From positions 124,001 through 188,000 of the forward strand of contig JAFAEO010000073.1 of assembly GCA_023423975.1 (NCBI GenBank): DNA of 64,000 nt, given 5' to 3'. Under the pieces are notes generated by a model that had not been told where the DNA came from, made no database searches, and saw only the letters and a program-made list of their open reading frames with translations. Of this stretch, positions 8,557 through 18,054 are shown piece by piece (position 1 is the first letter of the stretch; each line of letters starts with the position of its first letter). A program made the position numbers and the translations under genes. Source of the DNA: Pseudomonadota bacterium (GTDB taxonomy: Bacteria > Pseudomonadota > Gammaproteobacteria > Burkholderiales > Burkholderiaceae_B).

Positions 8557-9611
8557 CGGGAAAACGTACCTTGCCCGTGGTCTTCCACCTGGAAGGCGAC
8601 AACACCCAGCTGGCCAACCTGTGCGGGCCACTGGATGAAAACCTGAAGCAGATTGCACAGGCTTACGATGTTACTATCGGGCGCAGCGGCAACCGGGTAA
8701 TCGTCGAAGGCGAGCAGGCCCAGGATGCAGCAGGCGCCGTCAACCTGTTTCATCGCCGCGCCCGTCATCGCGACCTGACCATTGACGATATCCAGCTGGG
8801 ACTAGTCGAATTGCGAGCAAACGCAAAACCGGCGGGCAGCGTCAATCGCAGCCAGGCCGAAACCGATGACAGCCGACAGCGACGCCAGCCTGGTGCAACC
8901 GGCCTGCCCGAGTTGCCGCCGCTGGATGATGACAGCGGTACCATCGCACTGCGCACCCGACGCAATGACCTGCGTCCGCGCACCCCGCGCCAGCGTGATT
9001 ATCTGAACAATATTTTGCGGCATGACATTACCTTTGGCACGGGCCCGGCGGGCACCGGCAAGACCTGGCTGGCGGTTGCCTGTGCCATTGACGCACTGGA
9101 ACGGGAACACGTACAGCGTATCATTCTGACCCGGCCTGCCGTGGAAGCCGGTGAACGCCTGGGTTTTCTGCCTGGCGATCTGGCCCAGAAAGTCGACCCC
9201 TACCTGCGCCCACTATACGATGCGCTTTATGATCTGATGGGGTTTGACAAAGTCATGCGTCTGTTCGAGAAACAGACCATTGAGATCGCACCGCTGGCCT
9301 ATATGCGGGGCCGCACCCTGAATCATGCGTTTGTGATACTGGACGAAGCGCAGAACACAACCCAGGAACAAATGAAAATGTTCCTGACGCGCATCGGTTT
9401 TGGCAGCAAGGCTGTCATTACCGGCGACCCCTCGCAGATCGACCTGATCAAAGGGCAGAAAAGCGGCCTGGAACACGCCTTGCGTGTGCTCTCCCATGTA
9501 CAGGGCATCGCCATGTCGCGCTTTACCAGCGAAGATGTGGTGCGGCATCCACTGGTTGCCCGCATCATTGATGCTTACGATCTGGCCGAAGGCCGCACCC
9601 CCAATGAGTGA
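8553..9611 (+). CDS. ybeZ: PhoH-like ATPase (YbeZ)
   Basis: YbeZ/PhoH-like proteins are cytoplasmic ATPases encoded with the RNase YbeY and linked to RNA metabolism; the exact function is unsettled. The 352-residue protein has a Walker A motif GPAGTGKT (residues 164-171), a Walker B region ILDEAQN (about residues 262-268) and the family segment TRPAVEAGERLGFLPGD. Residues 90-130 form a charged linker between a small N-terminal KH-like region and the ATPase domain. It overlaps miaB by four bases at the 5' end and ybeY by eight bases at the 3' end. Confidence 0.95.
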   Translation: MTGKRTLPVVFHLEGDNTQLANLCGPLDENLKQIAQAYDVTIGRSGNRVIVEGEQAQDAAGAVNLFHRRARHRDLTIDDIQLGLVELRANAKPAGSVNRSQAETDDSRQRRQPGATGLPELPPLDDDSGTIALRTRRNDLRPRTPRQRDYLNNILRHDITFGTGPAGTGKTWLAVACAIDALEREHVQRIILTRPAVEAGERLGFLPGDLAQKVDPYLRPLYDALYDLMGFDKVMRLFEKQTIEIAPLAYMRGRTLNHAFVILDEAQNTTQEQMKMFLTRIGFGSKAVITGDPSQIDLIKGQKSGLEHALRVLSHVQGIAMSRFTSEDVVRHPLVARIIDAYDLAEGRTPNE

Positions 9612-10107
9612 TCCGGCCACGCCCCGCGGCATGCGCGACTCCTCTTATCTGCGCACAACGGTCCAGCACGCAGTGCCGGTCCCGGAACTCACCCGCCAGC
9701 GTATTCGCGGCTGGATGCTGCGAGCCGTCGACGCTGCCATGGCTGATAATCCGGACATTATCCAGGCGGAACTGGCTCTGCGTCTGGTTGATACCGACGA
9801 AGCACGCGAGCTCAACAGTCAATTTCGTGGCCGCGACTATGCCACCAACGTGCTGACCTTCGAGTATGGTATTGATCCCGATGGCATAGCGCGTGGCGAC
9901 ATTGTGCTGTGCGTGCCCGTCCTCGAACGAGAAGCGGACGAACAGGGCAAAACCCTGCGGCAGCACGCGGCCCACCTGGTGATACATGGTGTCCTGCACG
10001 CACTGGGCTACGATCACGAGAACGAAGACGAAGCGATCCAGATGGAGGCGATGGAAACCGCACTGCTGGCCGGCCTGGGCTTTCCGGACCCGTACCAGCC
10101 ACGCTGA
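9604..10107 (+). CDS. ybeY: Endoribonuclease YbeY (rRNA maturation factor)
   Basis: YbeY is a zinc-dependent endoribonuclease involved in 16S rRNA 3'-end maturation and ribosome quality control. The 167-residue product carries the signature H-G-x-L-H-x-x-G-Y-D-H with His128, His132 and His138 as metal ligands. The ATG lies inside the end of the PhoH-like gene, giving an eight-base overlap; 40 open codons further upstream belong to the shadow of that gene. The overlap and gene order support joint production of the two proteins. Confidence 0.95.
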   Translation: MSDPATPRGMRDSSYLRTTVQHAVPVPELTRQRIRGWMLRAVDAAMADNPDIIQAELALRLVDTDEARELNSQFRGRDYATNVLTFEYGIDPDGIARGDIVLCVPVLEREADEQGKTLRQHAAHLVIHGVLHALGYDHENEDEAIQMEAMETALLAGLGFPDPYQPR

Positions 10108-10458
10108 GCTGGTCCGGCGTTCCACGGGACTGCCGTTTTCTGCAAGATTCCGGCTTTCCGTCACATCCCGCTTTTTTTACTATCGCCCGTTTTCTGTGTT
10201 CCTTGCTGCTTTCCCATGCCTTGCAGTCCCTGTAGATACACATTTCGGGTTTATATTTCGTTTTTTTGTAGCATTCCAGCGGGCACACAGATCTGGTCAT
10301 ACCTGATTAGCAGCAAAGCTCCGCCCCTTGCTGGGACACTGCCTCATTCAGGAACCGATAGCGATAAAGGCCGGGTTTACCCAAAGTATCGCTCTTTTTT
10401 CATCAAATAGACGCAAATTTGCGTTATCCTTATAACTTCCTAAACTAGACGTCCAGAG
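10108..10458. other. Intergenic region ybeY-corC
   Basis: This is a 351-base gap, unusual inside an otherwise compact cluster. I see no supported gene. It is T-rich in places and holds a perfect 14-bp palindrome shortly before corC (listed separately). No clear terminator was found after ybeY, so corC may have its own promoter here. Confidence 0.5.
10411..10424. promoter_or_regulatory. Perfect 14-bp palindrome upstream of corC
   Basis: ACGCAAATTTGCGT is a perfect palindrome 35 bases before the corC ATG. An AT-rich stretch, CTTATAACTT, follows directly and could hold a -10 element, which would make the palindrome an operator near -35. The sequence is seen; the role is inference and no known regulator was matched. 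Confidence 0.4.
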
Positions 10459-11358
10459 ATGTCAGATCCATACCCTTCCAACGATGCCGAGGCAGACAGT
10501 CAGCCAGGCAAAAAGCATACTTCCCGCTCACTTCTCCAGCGAATAAAAGGCCTGCTGGGCCAGAATGAACCCGAAGACCGGGACGATATCCAGGAGATCC
10601 TCTCTTCTGCGCACGATCGGGACATTATCGACGACGATTCCTATTCCATGATCGTCGGCTCCATCTCCTTCACCGAGAAAAACGTCAGCGACATCATGAT
10701 CCCGCGTTCGCGTATGGATTTGCTCGATATCAGCAAGCCGCTGCAGGAACTGCTCCCTATCGTTCTCGATACAGCTCATTCGCGCTTTCCGGTATATGAA
10801 CAAGAAAAAGACAATATTGTCGGTATTCTGCTGGCCAAGGACCTGCTGCGCTTCATCAACAATCCGCAAACAGATATCCGTAGTCTGGTTCGACCTGCCA
10901 ACTACATTCCTGAAACCAAGCGGCTGAATCAGTTGCTGCGGGATTTTCGCGAAAACCGCAATCATATTGCCATTGTGATTGACGAATACGGCAGCATTGC
11001 CGGCCTGGTCACCATGGAAGATGTCCTGGAACAAATCGTGGGCGATATCGAAGACGAATACGACGATGATGCGCAAATGACCATCTTCCCGGAAACCGAT
11101 ACGTCCTGGCGCGTCATGGCCATTACTGACATCAAACAATTGAACCAGACCCTGCAGGTTGCCATTCCCGAAGACGATTACGATACGATCGGCGGCTGGC
11201 TGGCGGCAGAGCTGGATCATATCCCGCAACGCGGCGATAGCCACGATTTCCAGGGTTTGCGATTTCAGGTCCTGCGTGCCGATGCGCGGCGCGCCTTGTG
11301 GCTGCATGTCAAACGCCTGTCTGCCATGAGCAGCAGTCACAGTAAAACAGAATCCTGA
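10459..11358 (+). CDS. corC: Magnesium/cobalt efflux CBS-domain protein CorC
   Basis: CorC/YbeX-type proteins are cytosolic proteins with two CBS domains and a C-terminal CorC_HlyC (transporter-associated) domain; they are linked to magnesium and cobalt homeostasis and, in E. coli YbeX, to ribosome maturation. The 299-residue protein has an acidic N-terminus, CBS domains at about residues 75-195 (IMIPRSRMDLLDI; VIDEYGSIAGLVTMEDVLEQIVGDI) and the C-terminal domain from about residue 210. It has no membrane helices, which separates it from the larger HlyC/CorC membrane proteins. lnt follows after four bases. Confidence 0.93.
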   Translation: MSDPYPSNDAEADSQPGKKHTSRSLLQRIKGLLGQNEPEDRDDIQEILSSAHDRDIIDDDSYSMIVGSISFTEKNVSDIMIPRSRMDLLDISKPLQELLPIVLDTAHSRFPVYEQEKDNIVGILLAKDLLRFINNPQTDIRSLVRPANYIPETKRLNQLLRDFRENRNHIAIVIDEYGSIAGLVTMEDVLEQIVGDIEDEYDDDAQMTIFPETDTSWRVMAITDIKQLNQTLQVAIPEDDYDTIGGWLAAELDHIPQRGDSHDFQGLRFQVLRADARRALWLHVKRLSAMSSSHSKTES

Positions 11359-11362
11359 GAAA

Positions 11363-12973
11363 ATGGTCTGGCTTCTTCTCATAGCAGCCGGGGCCGTTCA
11401 TGCCCTGAGTTTTTCTCCAGACCCCCTGCCCGGCTGGACCTTGCCCTATATCCAGGTGCTGTCCATGGCGGTGCCTGCATTTATTGTCTTTAGTACAAGA
11501 CATATCGGGCGCGCCGCCCTGGCTGCTTTTATCTTCAGCACCAGCAGCTTCTGTGTAGGCGTGTACTGGCTGTACATCAGCATGAATCATTTCGGCGGCC
11601 TGGCCGCACCGCTTGCCGCTTTGGCCGTGTTGCTGTTTGCGCTTTATCTGTCTTTGTATGGCGGGCTTGCGGGAGTATGTACCGCCTGGCTCGGCCGTGA
11701 CCTGAATGTTATGCGGGTGCCGCAGGCACTCGGGCGCCCCCTGCTATGGGCCTGCGCCTGGACGCTGGGTGAATGGCTGCGCGGTTTTATATTCACCGGT
11801 TTCCCCTGGAACAATATCGGCTACGCTCATACCAACAGCCTGCTGTCGGCCTGGGCTTCCGTCGCGGGCGTCTATGGCGTGGCCTTTCTGGCAGCGCTGG
11901 CCAGCGGGCTGGTTGCCTGCATCGTTTATTATGTGAAACACAACCGCACCGGCATCATGGCAGCCATGGCCAGTGCCCTCCTGGGCATGTTCATCGTCAG
12001 TTTTGCACTGTCCCGCATTACATGGTTTGATAATCATGGCCCTGTCATGACGGTAAGACTGGTGCAGGGCAATATTGCACAACAGATGAAATTTGATCCG
12101 GCGCAATTGATGAGCTCACTGCAAACCCAGTTTGCACTGGCCTCGCGTCCTGCAACAGACGCACAACATGCGCCCTCGGTCATTATTTTCCCAGAAACCA
12201 TTCTGCCGACATTTCAGGACCGGATGGCGCCGGAGTTCTGGCAATCGGTTGTCGAGCTTGCTGATCAGATGAAAGCAACCCTGTTCCTGGGCACACCCAT
12301 GCACACGGCATCTGATGGTCAGGATCGTTATACGAACAGCGTGCTGGCGATCGACAGTAACACATCGGTATCGGCTCTGATGCAAGGCCAGCAGGTGCCG
12401 GTCTATGACAAGCAACACCTGGTGCCGTTTGGCGAATTTGTTCCTTTGGGTTTTCGCTGGTTTGTTGATGCCCTTAACATCCCACTGGGCGACTTTGATC
12501 GCGGTGGCCAGGGCCAGGAAAGCTTTGCCGTTCACAATCAGCGGTTCGCACCCAATATTTGCTATGAAGATGTCTTTGGCGAGGAATTGCTGCCCGCCGT
12601 GCGTACCCAGGCAGATGGCACGCCAGGGGCCAGCGTGCTGTTCAACGTCAGCAATCTGGGCTGGTTTGGCAATACCTGGGCACTCAGACAGCATTTGCAG
12701 ATCTCGCGCATGCGCAGTATGGAAACAGCAAGGCCCATGCTGCGCGCCACCAATACCGGATCGACGGCGATCATTGATGCAACGGGTCGTATCTTGTCGC
12801 TCTTGCCCACAGCAACAGCCGGCATTCTTGATGTACAGATACAAGGCACGCAGGGCCTGACGCTATACACCCGGGTTGGAAACGGGTTGATCGTTGTGGT
12901 TAGCCTGTTGGGTCTGGCCATTGGATTTTTTCAGAAGCGACGCGCACGCCCAGCAGATTCCGGCAAACCCTGA
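11363..12973 (+). CDS. lnt: Apolipoprotein N-acyltransferase
   Basis: Lnt adds the third acyl chain to the N-terminal cysteine of lipoproteins in the inner membrane. The 536-residue protein has about six N-terminal membrane helices, a periplasmic nitrilase-type domain (about residues 230-495) and a final helix. The catalytic triad is visible: Glu278 in FPETILPTF, Lys350 in VYDKQHLVPFGEF and Cys400 in NICYEDVFGEEL. The ATG lies four bases after the corC stop, and the ribosome binding site overlaps the end of corC. It acts on lipoproteins such as the small one encoded near 23.7 kb. Confidence 0.96.
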   Translation: MVWLLLIAAGAVHALSFSPDPLPGWTLPYIQVLSMAVPAFIVFSTRHIGRAALAAFIFSTSSFCVGVYWLYISMNHFGGLAAPLAALAVLLFALYLSLYGGLAGVCTAWLGRDLNVMRVPQALGRPLLWACAWTLGEWLRGFIFTGFPWNNIGYAHTNSLLSAWASVAGVYGVAFLAALASGLVACIVYYVKHNRTGIMAAMASALLGMFIVSFALSRITWFDNHGPVMTVRLVQGNIAQQMKFDPAQLMSSLQTQFALASRPATDAQHAPSVIIFPETILPTFQDRMAPEFWQSVVELADQMKATLFLGTPMHTASDGQDRYTNSVLAIDSNTSVSALMQGQQVPVYDKQHLVPFGEFVPLGFRWFVDALNIPLGDFDRGGQGQESFAVHNQRFAPNICYEDVFGEELLPAVRTQADGTPGASVLFNVSNLGWFGNTWALRQHLQISRMRSMETARPMLRATNTGSTAIIDATGRILSLLPTATAGILDVQIQGTQGLTLYTRVGNGLIVVVSLLGLAIGFFQKRRARPADSGKP

Positions 12974-13049
12974 AGCCATGTCCGATAGCAGCTCAGTCGA
13001 TGTAGCGTCTGGGTGAAGGCTGCCCGTCGGCAGCGACTGTCGCGCCTGC

Positions 13050-16000
13050 CTAATGGAAATTGCGGCTGCGCGTCTGCAGTTGACCCAACAAATGTGTCAG
13101 ATTGACCAGCCGCTCCACAATCACATGCTGTACACCATTGGCTGACTGCCAGCGCCCATAGGCCCCCATCAGACGGGATGTAAGGAGCTCCTTGCGCTGG
13201 CGCTCTACTAGCGCAGGTCGTACTAGTAGATTGATTTGCCCAAACTCATCTTCCAGCGTCACAAAAACGACACCCTTGGCCGTGCCAGGACGCTGTCTGA
13301 CCGTGACGATGCCGGCCGCACGCACCAGACGCCGATCAGGTTGCTCTTGCAGGACAGCAGAAGAGGAAAACCGCAGCTTGCTCAATGTGTCACGCAATAG
13401 TTCCAGAGGATGACGCCCCAGCGTCAGGCCCAGCGAATCATAATCGGCTACCGTCGACTGCCCTTCCGTAAGCAACGTCAGTTGCGGACTCACCGCTTCA
13501 TACACGGGCGCCTCCCGCAGCATATCTTTATCGGGCACACTGACAACCGCATCCCACAAGGCTGCCCTGCGATGACCGGCCAGGCTCTCCAGCGCATTGC
13601 CAGCTGCCAGCGCATTCAGGTCATGTCGGCTTAGATCGGCGCGTCGCGCCAGGTCGGCAACAGATTCAAAAGAAGCCTGGGCCCGCGCCTGTACGATACG
13701 CTGCGCCGCCGCCTCCTGCATACCTTTAAGCTGATTCAATCCAAGCCTGACCGCCGGCTTGGGTTTGGACTGGGACGGGCTGGAAAGACAATCAAACACG
13801 TGTTCAGTCGGTTCTGCTGTGGGCTCTGTTGCAGGTTCTGCTGTGGGTGTAATAGTCGCTGTGTTTGCAGACTGGGAAACAGCAGGCTCCAGCGTGGCTT
13901 CCCAGTGGCTGACCTGCACATCGACAGGCAGTATCTTTACCTTGTGCCGCCTGGCGTCCTGGATCAGTGTTGACGCACTGTAAAACCCCATGGGCAGGCT
14001 GTTGAGCAGCGCGGCCAGAAATGCCTGGGGCTCATGGCATTTGAGCCAGCTGCTGGCGTAGGCCAACAGTGCAAAGCTGGCGGCATGGCTTTCTGGAAAA
14101 CCGTACTCGCCAAACCCCTGGATCTGGCGGAAAATCTGCTCGGCAAACTCCCTTTTATAGCCTTTGCCCAACATGCCGTCGACAATTTTGTTATAGAATT
14201 TTTCCAGCCCCCCTTTGCGCTTCCAGGCCGCCATGGAACGTCGCAAATCATCGGCTTCCCCGCCAGTAAAGCCTGCCGCTTTCATGGCAATCTGCATTAC
14301 CTGCTCCTGAAAAATGGGCACCCCCAGCGTACGTTTCAGTGCTGACTCGACCTCTTCGCCTGGATAGCTGATCTGTTCGAGTCCCTGGCGTCGCCGCAGA
14401 TAGGGGTGCACCATTCCCCCCTGTATCGGGCCTGGGCGAATAATGGACACCTCTATGACCAGATCGTAATAACAACGTGGCCGCAAGCGCGGCAGCATGG
14501 TCATTTGCGCGCGCGATTCAATCTGGAATACACCGATGGTATCGGCTTTGCAAATCATATCGTAGGTATCCTTGTCTTCTCTTGGGATATCCTGCATGTC
14601 AAAGGGACGGCCATGCTGCAACGAGACAAAATCCAGCGCCCGGCGAATAACACTAAGCATGCCCAGCGCCAGCACATCGACCTTGAGAATACCCAGCACG
14701 TCCAGATCATCCTTGTCCCACTGCACCACACTACGGTTTTCCATGGCGGCATTTTCAATGGGAACCAGCCGGCAAAGCGGGCCGTGCGACATGACAAAAC
14801 CACCAGGATGCTGCGAAAGATGACGCGGAAAGCCCATGATTCTTTCTGCCAGATAAACCCATTGCATGGCAACCGAGGAAGTGCAATCCAGACCGCTCTC
14901 CTGCATGCGCGCCATCAGATTGGCACGGCCATCCCAGTAATGATAGGAACGCGCCACCGCCTCGATAATGATGGGATCAACACCTAACGCCTTGCCCGTA
15001 TCACGCAAAACACTCTTGACCCGATAGGTGATCACCACAGCAGTGAGTGCGGCGCGATCCCGGCCATATTTTGTATAAATATACTGAATGACTTCTTCGC
15101 GACGCTGATGCTCGAAATCAACATCGATATCAGGCGGCTCATTGCGCTCCTTGCTGATAAAACGCTCGAACAGATTATTGCCAAGCACCGGATCGACCTC
15201 GGTAATACCCAGGCAGTAACAAACCGCGCTATTGGCCGCCGACCCCCTGCCCTGGCACAAAATGCCCTGGGCGCGGGCAAATTTCACAATATCGTAGACC
15301 GTCAGGAAATAGGCTTCGTATTCCAGTTCGGCAATAAGCCGCAACTCATATTCCAGCTGACGGGTAACGCTATCCGGTATCCCATCCTTAAAACGCTCCT
15401 GCGCGCCGGCATAGGTTTGCTGGTGCAGATAAGCTGTCGGGCTCAGATTTTCCGGACAGATGCCGCCGGGATATTCATATTTGAGCTCTTTCAAATTGAA
15501 CTGACATTGAAGCATTACTTCGAGCGTCTGCTCCAGCGCTGCGGGCGGATAGAGATTGGCCAGCGTCACCAGCCGGCGCAAATGGTGCTCGGCATTGGCC
15601 GCGCGCGCAAAGCCGCACTCCTGCACGCTTTTGCCCAGCCGGATTGCCGTCAAGGTGTCATGCACGGGTTTGCGTGAACGCACATGCATCTGCACCTGGC
15701 CGGTTGCCACCAAGGGCACACCGGTGGCCTCTGAGACAGCCATGAGCCTGCTCTTGTGAGCCGCATCCTGCCCCTGGTGCAACAGCGTGAGCGCCAACCA
15801 GCAACGCCCGGCAAAGGCCTTGGCAACCCATTGGGCCTGAGCCAGCATCTGTTCGTAGGATGCGTCATACTCGGGTACCAGCAGCCCCAGGCACTCGGGC
15901 AGGTTCTGTAAATGGGCCAGAGAAGGATCGGCAGGACTGCTAATGTCACTTGTCGTCAAATAATAACTACCCTTGGTGGCACGCCGTCGTCCCAGGGTGA

Positions 16001-16592
16001 TGAATTCGCACAGGTTGCCATAGCCCTGGCGGGTTTGAGCAAGTACGACTAGTTTGAGGGCAGGTGAATGCTCATCTGTATGCAGAGAAAAAACAGAACC
16101 CACAATCAGTTTCAACGGCAGGCGCAGCGGCGTTTCGGCAGGATCAGCACTATCGGCAGTGCCTGCCGCCGATGTTGATGTTGATGTAAAGGCTGATGGC
16201 GATCCGGCGGGCGCGATGGATGTACGAGATGAAGCGGACGATGGCGTCTGCGATAGCTTAGATAGCCACGCAAGCAAAGACGAGGGTGAAGGCGCGACCT
16301 GCTCCGGATCGGCTTGCCCCAGCACGTAGCCGGCCTTTTCCAATGCCATCTTTTTCCTGCGTTCCATTTCGTCCAGGATGGGCTTGTTCAGCCTTTCTAC
16401 TTCGGCGTGCGCGCGCACTACCCCGGCAACAGAGCACTCGTCTGTGATGGCCAGCGCCATATAATTGAGTTCGAACGCCTGCTGCACCAGTTCTTCGGGA
16501 TGAGATGCGCCCTGCAGAAAACTGTAATTGCTCTGGCAATACAATTCGGCATAGTCGGGCAGCGCATATGAAGAAAAAGAAGGCGTCGTCAT
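13050..16592 (-). CDS. dnaE2: Error-prone DNA polymerase III alpha subunit DnaE2 (ImuC)
   Basis: DnaE2 is the catalytic translesion polymerase of the ImuA-ImuB-DnaE2 mutasome. The 1180-residue protein has an N-terminal PHP domain, a C-family polymerase core with the metal-binding PDIDVDF motif near residue 490, and a C-terminal OB-fold region (AAGIVTVRQRPGTAKGVVFVTLEDE). It is longer than typical DnaE2 (about 1030-1100 residues) because of a Ser/Ala/Thr-rich insert at residues 100-155 and a Thr/Pro/Glu repeat-like insert encoded at about 13745-13890. It starts 13 bases after imuB and is probably co-transcribed from the LexA-controlled promoter before imuA. Confidence 0.95.
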   Translation of the reverse strand: MTTPSFSSYALPDYAELYCQSNYSFLQGASHPEELVQQAFELNYMALAITDECSVAGVVRAHAEVERLNKPILDEMERRKKMALEKAGYVLGQADPEQVAPSPSSLLAWLSKLSQTPSSASSRTSIAPAGSPSAFTSTSTSAAGTADSADPAETPLRLPLKLIVGSVFSLHTDEHSPALKLVVLAQTRQGYGNLCEFITLGRRRATKGSYYLTTSDISSPADPSLAHLQNLPECLGLLVPEYDASYEQMLAQAQWVAKAFAGRCWLALTLLHQGQDAAHKSRLMAVSEATGVPLVATGQVQMHVRSRKPVHDTLTAIRLGKSVQECGFARAANAEHHLRRLVTLANLYPPAALEQTLEVMLQCQFNLKELKYEYPGGICPENLSPTAYLHQQTYAGAQERFKDGIPDSVTRQLEYELRLIAELEYEAYFLTVYDIVKFARAQGILCQGRGSAANSAVCYCLGITEVDPVLGNNLFERFISKERNEPPDIDVDFEHQRREEVIQYIYTKYGRDRAALTAVVITYRVKSVLRDTGKALGVDPIIIEAVARSYHYWDGRANLMARMQESGLDCTSSVAMQWVYLAERIMGFPRHLSQHPGGFVMSHGPLCRLVPIENAAMENRSVVQWDKDDLDVLGILKVDVLALGMLSVIRRALDFVSLQHGRPFDMQDIPREDKDTYDMICKADTIGVFQIESRAQMTMLPRLRPRCYYDLVIEVSIIRPGPIQGGMVHPYLRRRQGLEQISYPGEEVESALKRTLGVPIFQEQVMQIAMKAAGFTGGEADDLRRSMAAWKRKGGLEKFYNKIVDGMLGKGYKREFAEQIFRQIQGFGEYGFPESHAASFALLAYASSWLKCHEPQAFLAALLNSLPMGFYSASTLIQDARRHKVKILPVDVQVSHWEATLEPAVSQSANTATITPTAEPATEPTAEPTEHVFDCLSSPSQSKPKPAVRLGLNQLKGMQEAAAQRIVQARAQASFESVADLARRADLSRHDLNALAAGNALESLAGHRRAALWDAVVSVPDKDMLREAPVYEAVSPQLTLLTEGQSTVADYDSLGLTLGRHPLELLRDTLSKLRFSSSAVLQEQPDRRLVRAAGIVTVRQRPGTAKGVVFVTLEDEFGQINLLVRPALVERQRKELLTSRLMGAYGRWQSANGVQHVIVERLVNLTHLLGQLQTRSRNFH

Positions 16593-16605
16593 AACCTTAT
16601 CCTAG

Positions 16606-18054
16606 TTAGCCGAAAAACCCGTGCAGAAACCAGCGCCACTGGCCATAACGTTCACGAAACAGCCAGTAGCGCACACCGCTGGCGTCTTGTGCAACAAAAT
16701 AGTCTCTGAGCGCCCATCCTTCCCACCAGCCATCCTCGATTCTTTCTGGCCCCTGCACAATATGCAAGGGCGAACCATACCAGGGACGATGCTTGCGCAC
16801 AGACAGGAGCAGCGGTTTTTCCAGCAGCCAGCAGGGCCGCGTCACACCGTCGACAACAGGCCCAGCCACAGAAGCCATGTTGGCCGGCCCCCACCGGTTT
16901 GCAACTTCGGGGCGATGATCGGCAATCGGCGCAGGTGCCAATACCCGATCATGCCCCAGCCTGGCCAGAATGATTTCAAGGACCCGTTGACGGTCCTGAG
17001 GGGTTCCGCCGCGCTCAGGAAACAGATCGTCGGCAACCGGCGCCGTCTCCTGCACTCTGGCAACCTCAAGCGTCACGGCAATAATAGGGGCAGCCGGTTT
17101 CAGATGATGCAGATGTTCCTGCAACAAGCGCATCAGATGGGCTGGATCCCGGGTGGGGGCGGCGGTAGCCAATTGGACCTGGGATGGTTCACGCGCATGA
17201 CGACCACGCTCATGCTCAAGAAGCAGGACCAGCTGGGTGAGCGCCCGCTGATGCCCCGCAAGCCAACCGCAAAGCTGCTCGATCAGCCGACCGGCGACCC
17301 TGGCAACGGCATCTGCATGTTCAATTCGTTCAAGCAATTCTAGCCGCCCCTGGAACTGCAGCGGCGCGACAACCCATTTGAATATTTCAGGTGTGTTCCC
17401 GTAGGCGGCATCAAGTGCCTGCAGAACCTGCCGGCTGGTGCGTCGCTGCAACCCGGCGCGCGGCAGTTGCCGCAAGCCCCCCAGGGTGGCGCAGCCAATG
17501 CTACCCAGCCAGGCTTCATAAGGATGCGCAGCCGGCAACGACCCGACTGGCAAGGCATCCAGCCGACGAACCTGGGTGCCTGGTTTCAGGCAGCGGCGCA
17601 AGTTCGCGCACGCAGCGGTCGCCAGCAGCCAGGCGCCGCCAGCCGTTGTAGCGATAGCGCAGCCTGCACTCAGGCAGAGCCCATGCAAGGTACCCTGGAT
17701 ACGTCGGTAAAGCCGCCGGATGCCGCCAAAAAGACTAAGACTGGCAGTGACATCCAGCAACAGAGTATCCCGTTCTCCCAGCGCAAGCTCGGGCGTGTAC
17801 TGCAGCAACGCCAGCGACGCCGCCTGGATTGCCGAATGATGAATATGCTCATCATATTCGGTAAGCACGGCCTGGGGACACAGGGTGTTTACGCCGCTGA
17901 TGCGCATGCCTGGCTGCACACCTGCCGCGCGCGCCGCAGGAGAACACACCCGAACCAGGCCATGATCAATCACAACAGCCGCAGTGTTGCGCCAGTCAGG
18001 GCAGAGAGTGTCCAGCGTGGGGTGCAGCAGATGTACGGCGATCCATGTTCGCAT
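16606..18054 (-). CDS. imuB: Y-family-like mutasome protein ImuB
   Basis: ImuB is a catalytically inactive Y-family polymerase relative that bridges DnaE2, ImuA and the sliding clamp. The 482-residue protein opens with WIAVHLL, as in the family, lacks the paired acidic residues of active Y-family enzymes in its first palm motif (VIDHGLVRVCSPAARAAG), and ends with the ImuB C-terminal signature DYFVA...WLFRERYGQWRWFLHGFFG. The frame is open for 104 codons further upstream, but those overlap imuA and are not family-like, so the ATG of MRTWIAVHLL was chosen. That start gives a 59-base overlap with the end of imuA. Confidence 0.92.
   Translation of the reverse strand: MRTWIAVHLLHPTLDTLCPDWRNTAAVVIDHGLVRVCSPAARAAGVQPGMRISGVNTLCPQAVLTEYDEHIHHSAIQAASLALLQYTPELALGERDTLLLDVTASLSLFGGIRRLYRRIQGTLHGLCLSAGCAIATTAGGAWLLATAACANLRRCLKPGTQVRRLDALPVGSLPAAHPYEAWLGSIGCATLGGLRQLPRAGLQRRTSRQVLQALDAAYGNTPEIFKWVVAPLQFQGRLELLERIEHADAVARVAGRLIEQLCGWLAGHQRALTQLVLLLEHERGRHAREPSQVQLATAAPTRDPAHLMRLLQEHLHHLKPAAPIIAVTLEVARVQETAPVADDLFPERGGTPQDRQRVLEIILARLGHDRVLAPAPIADHRPEVANRWGPANMASVAGPVVDGVTRPCWLLEKPLLLSVRKHRPWYGSPLHIVQGPERIEDGWWEGWALRDYFVAQDASGVRYWLFRERYGQWRWFLHGFFG

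Noticed and set aside
13800..13860. Direct repeats that suggested a small repeat array
   Set aside because: The short TTCTGCTGTGGG-type repeats are in frame in dnaE2 and encode the Thr/Pro/Glu insert; there are no spacers of constant length, so not a CRISPR array.
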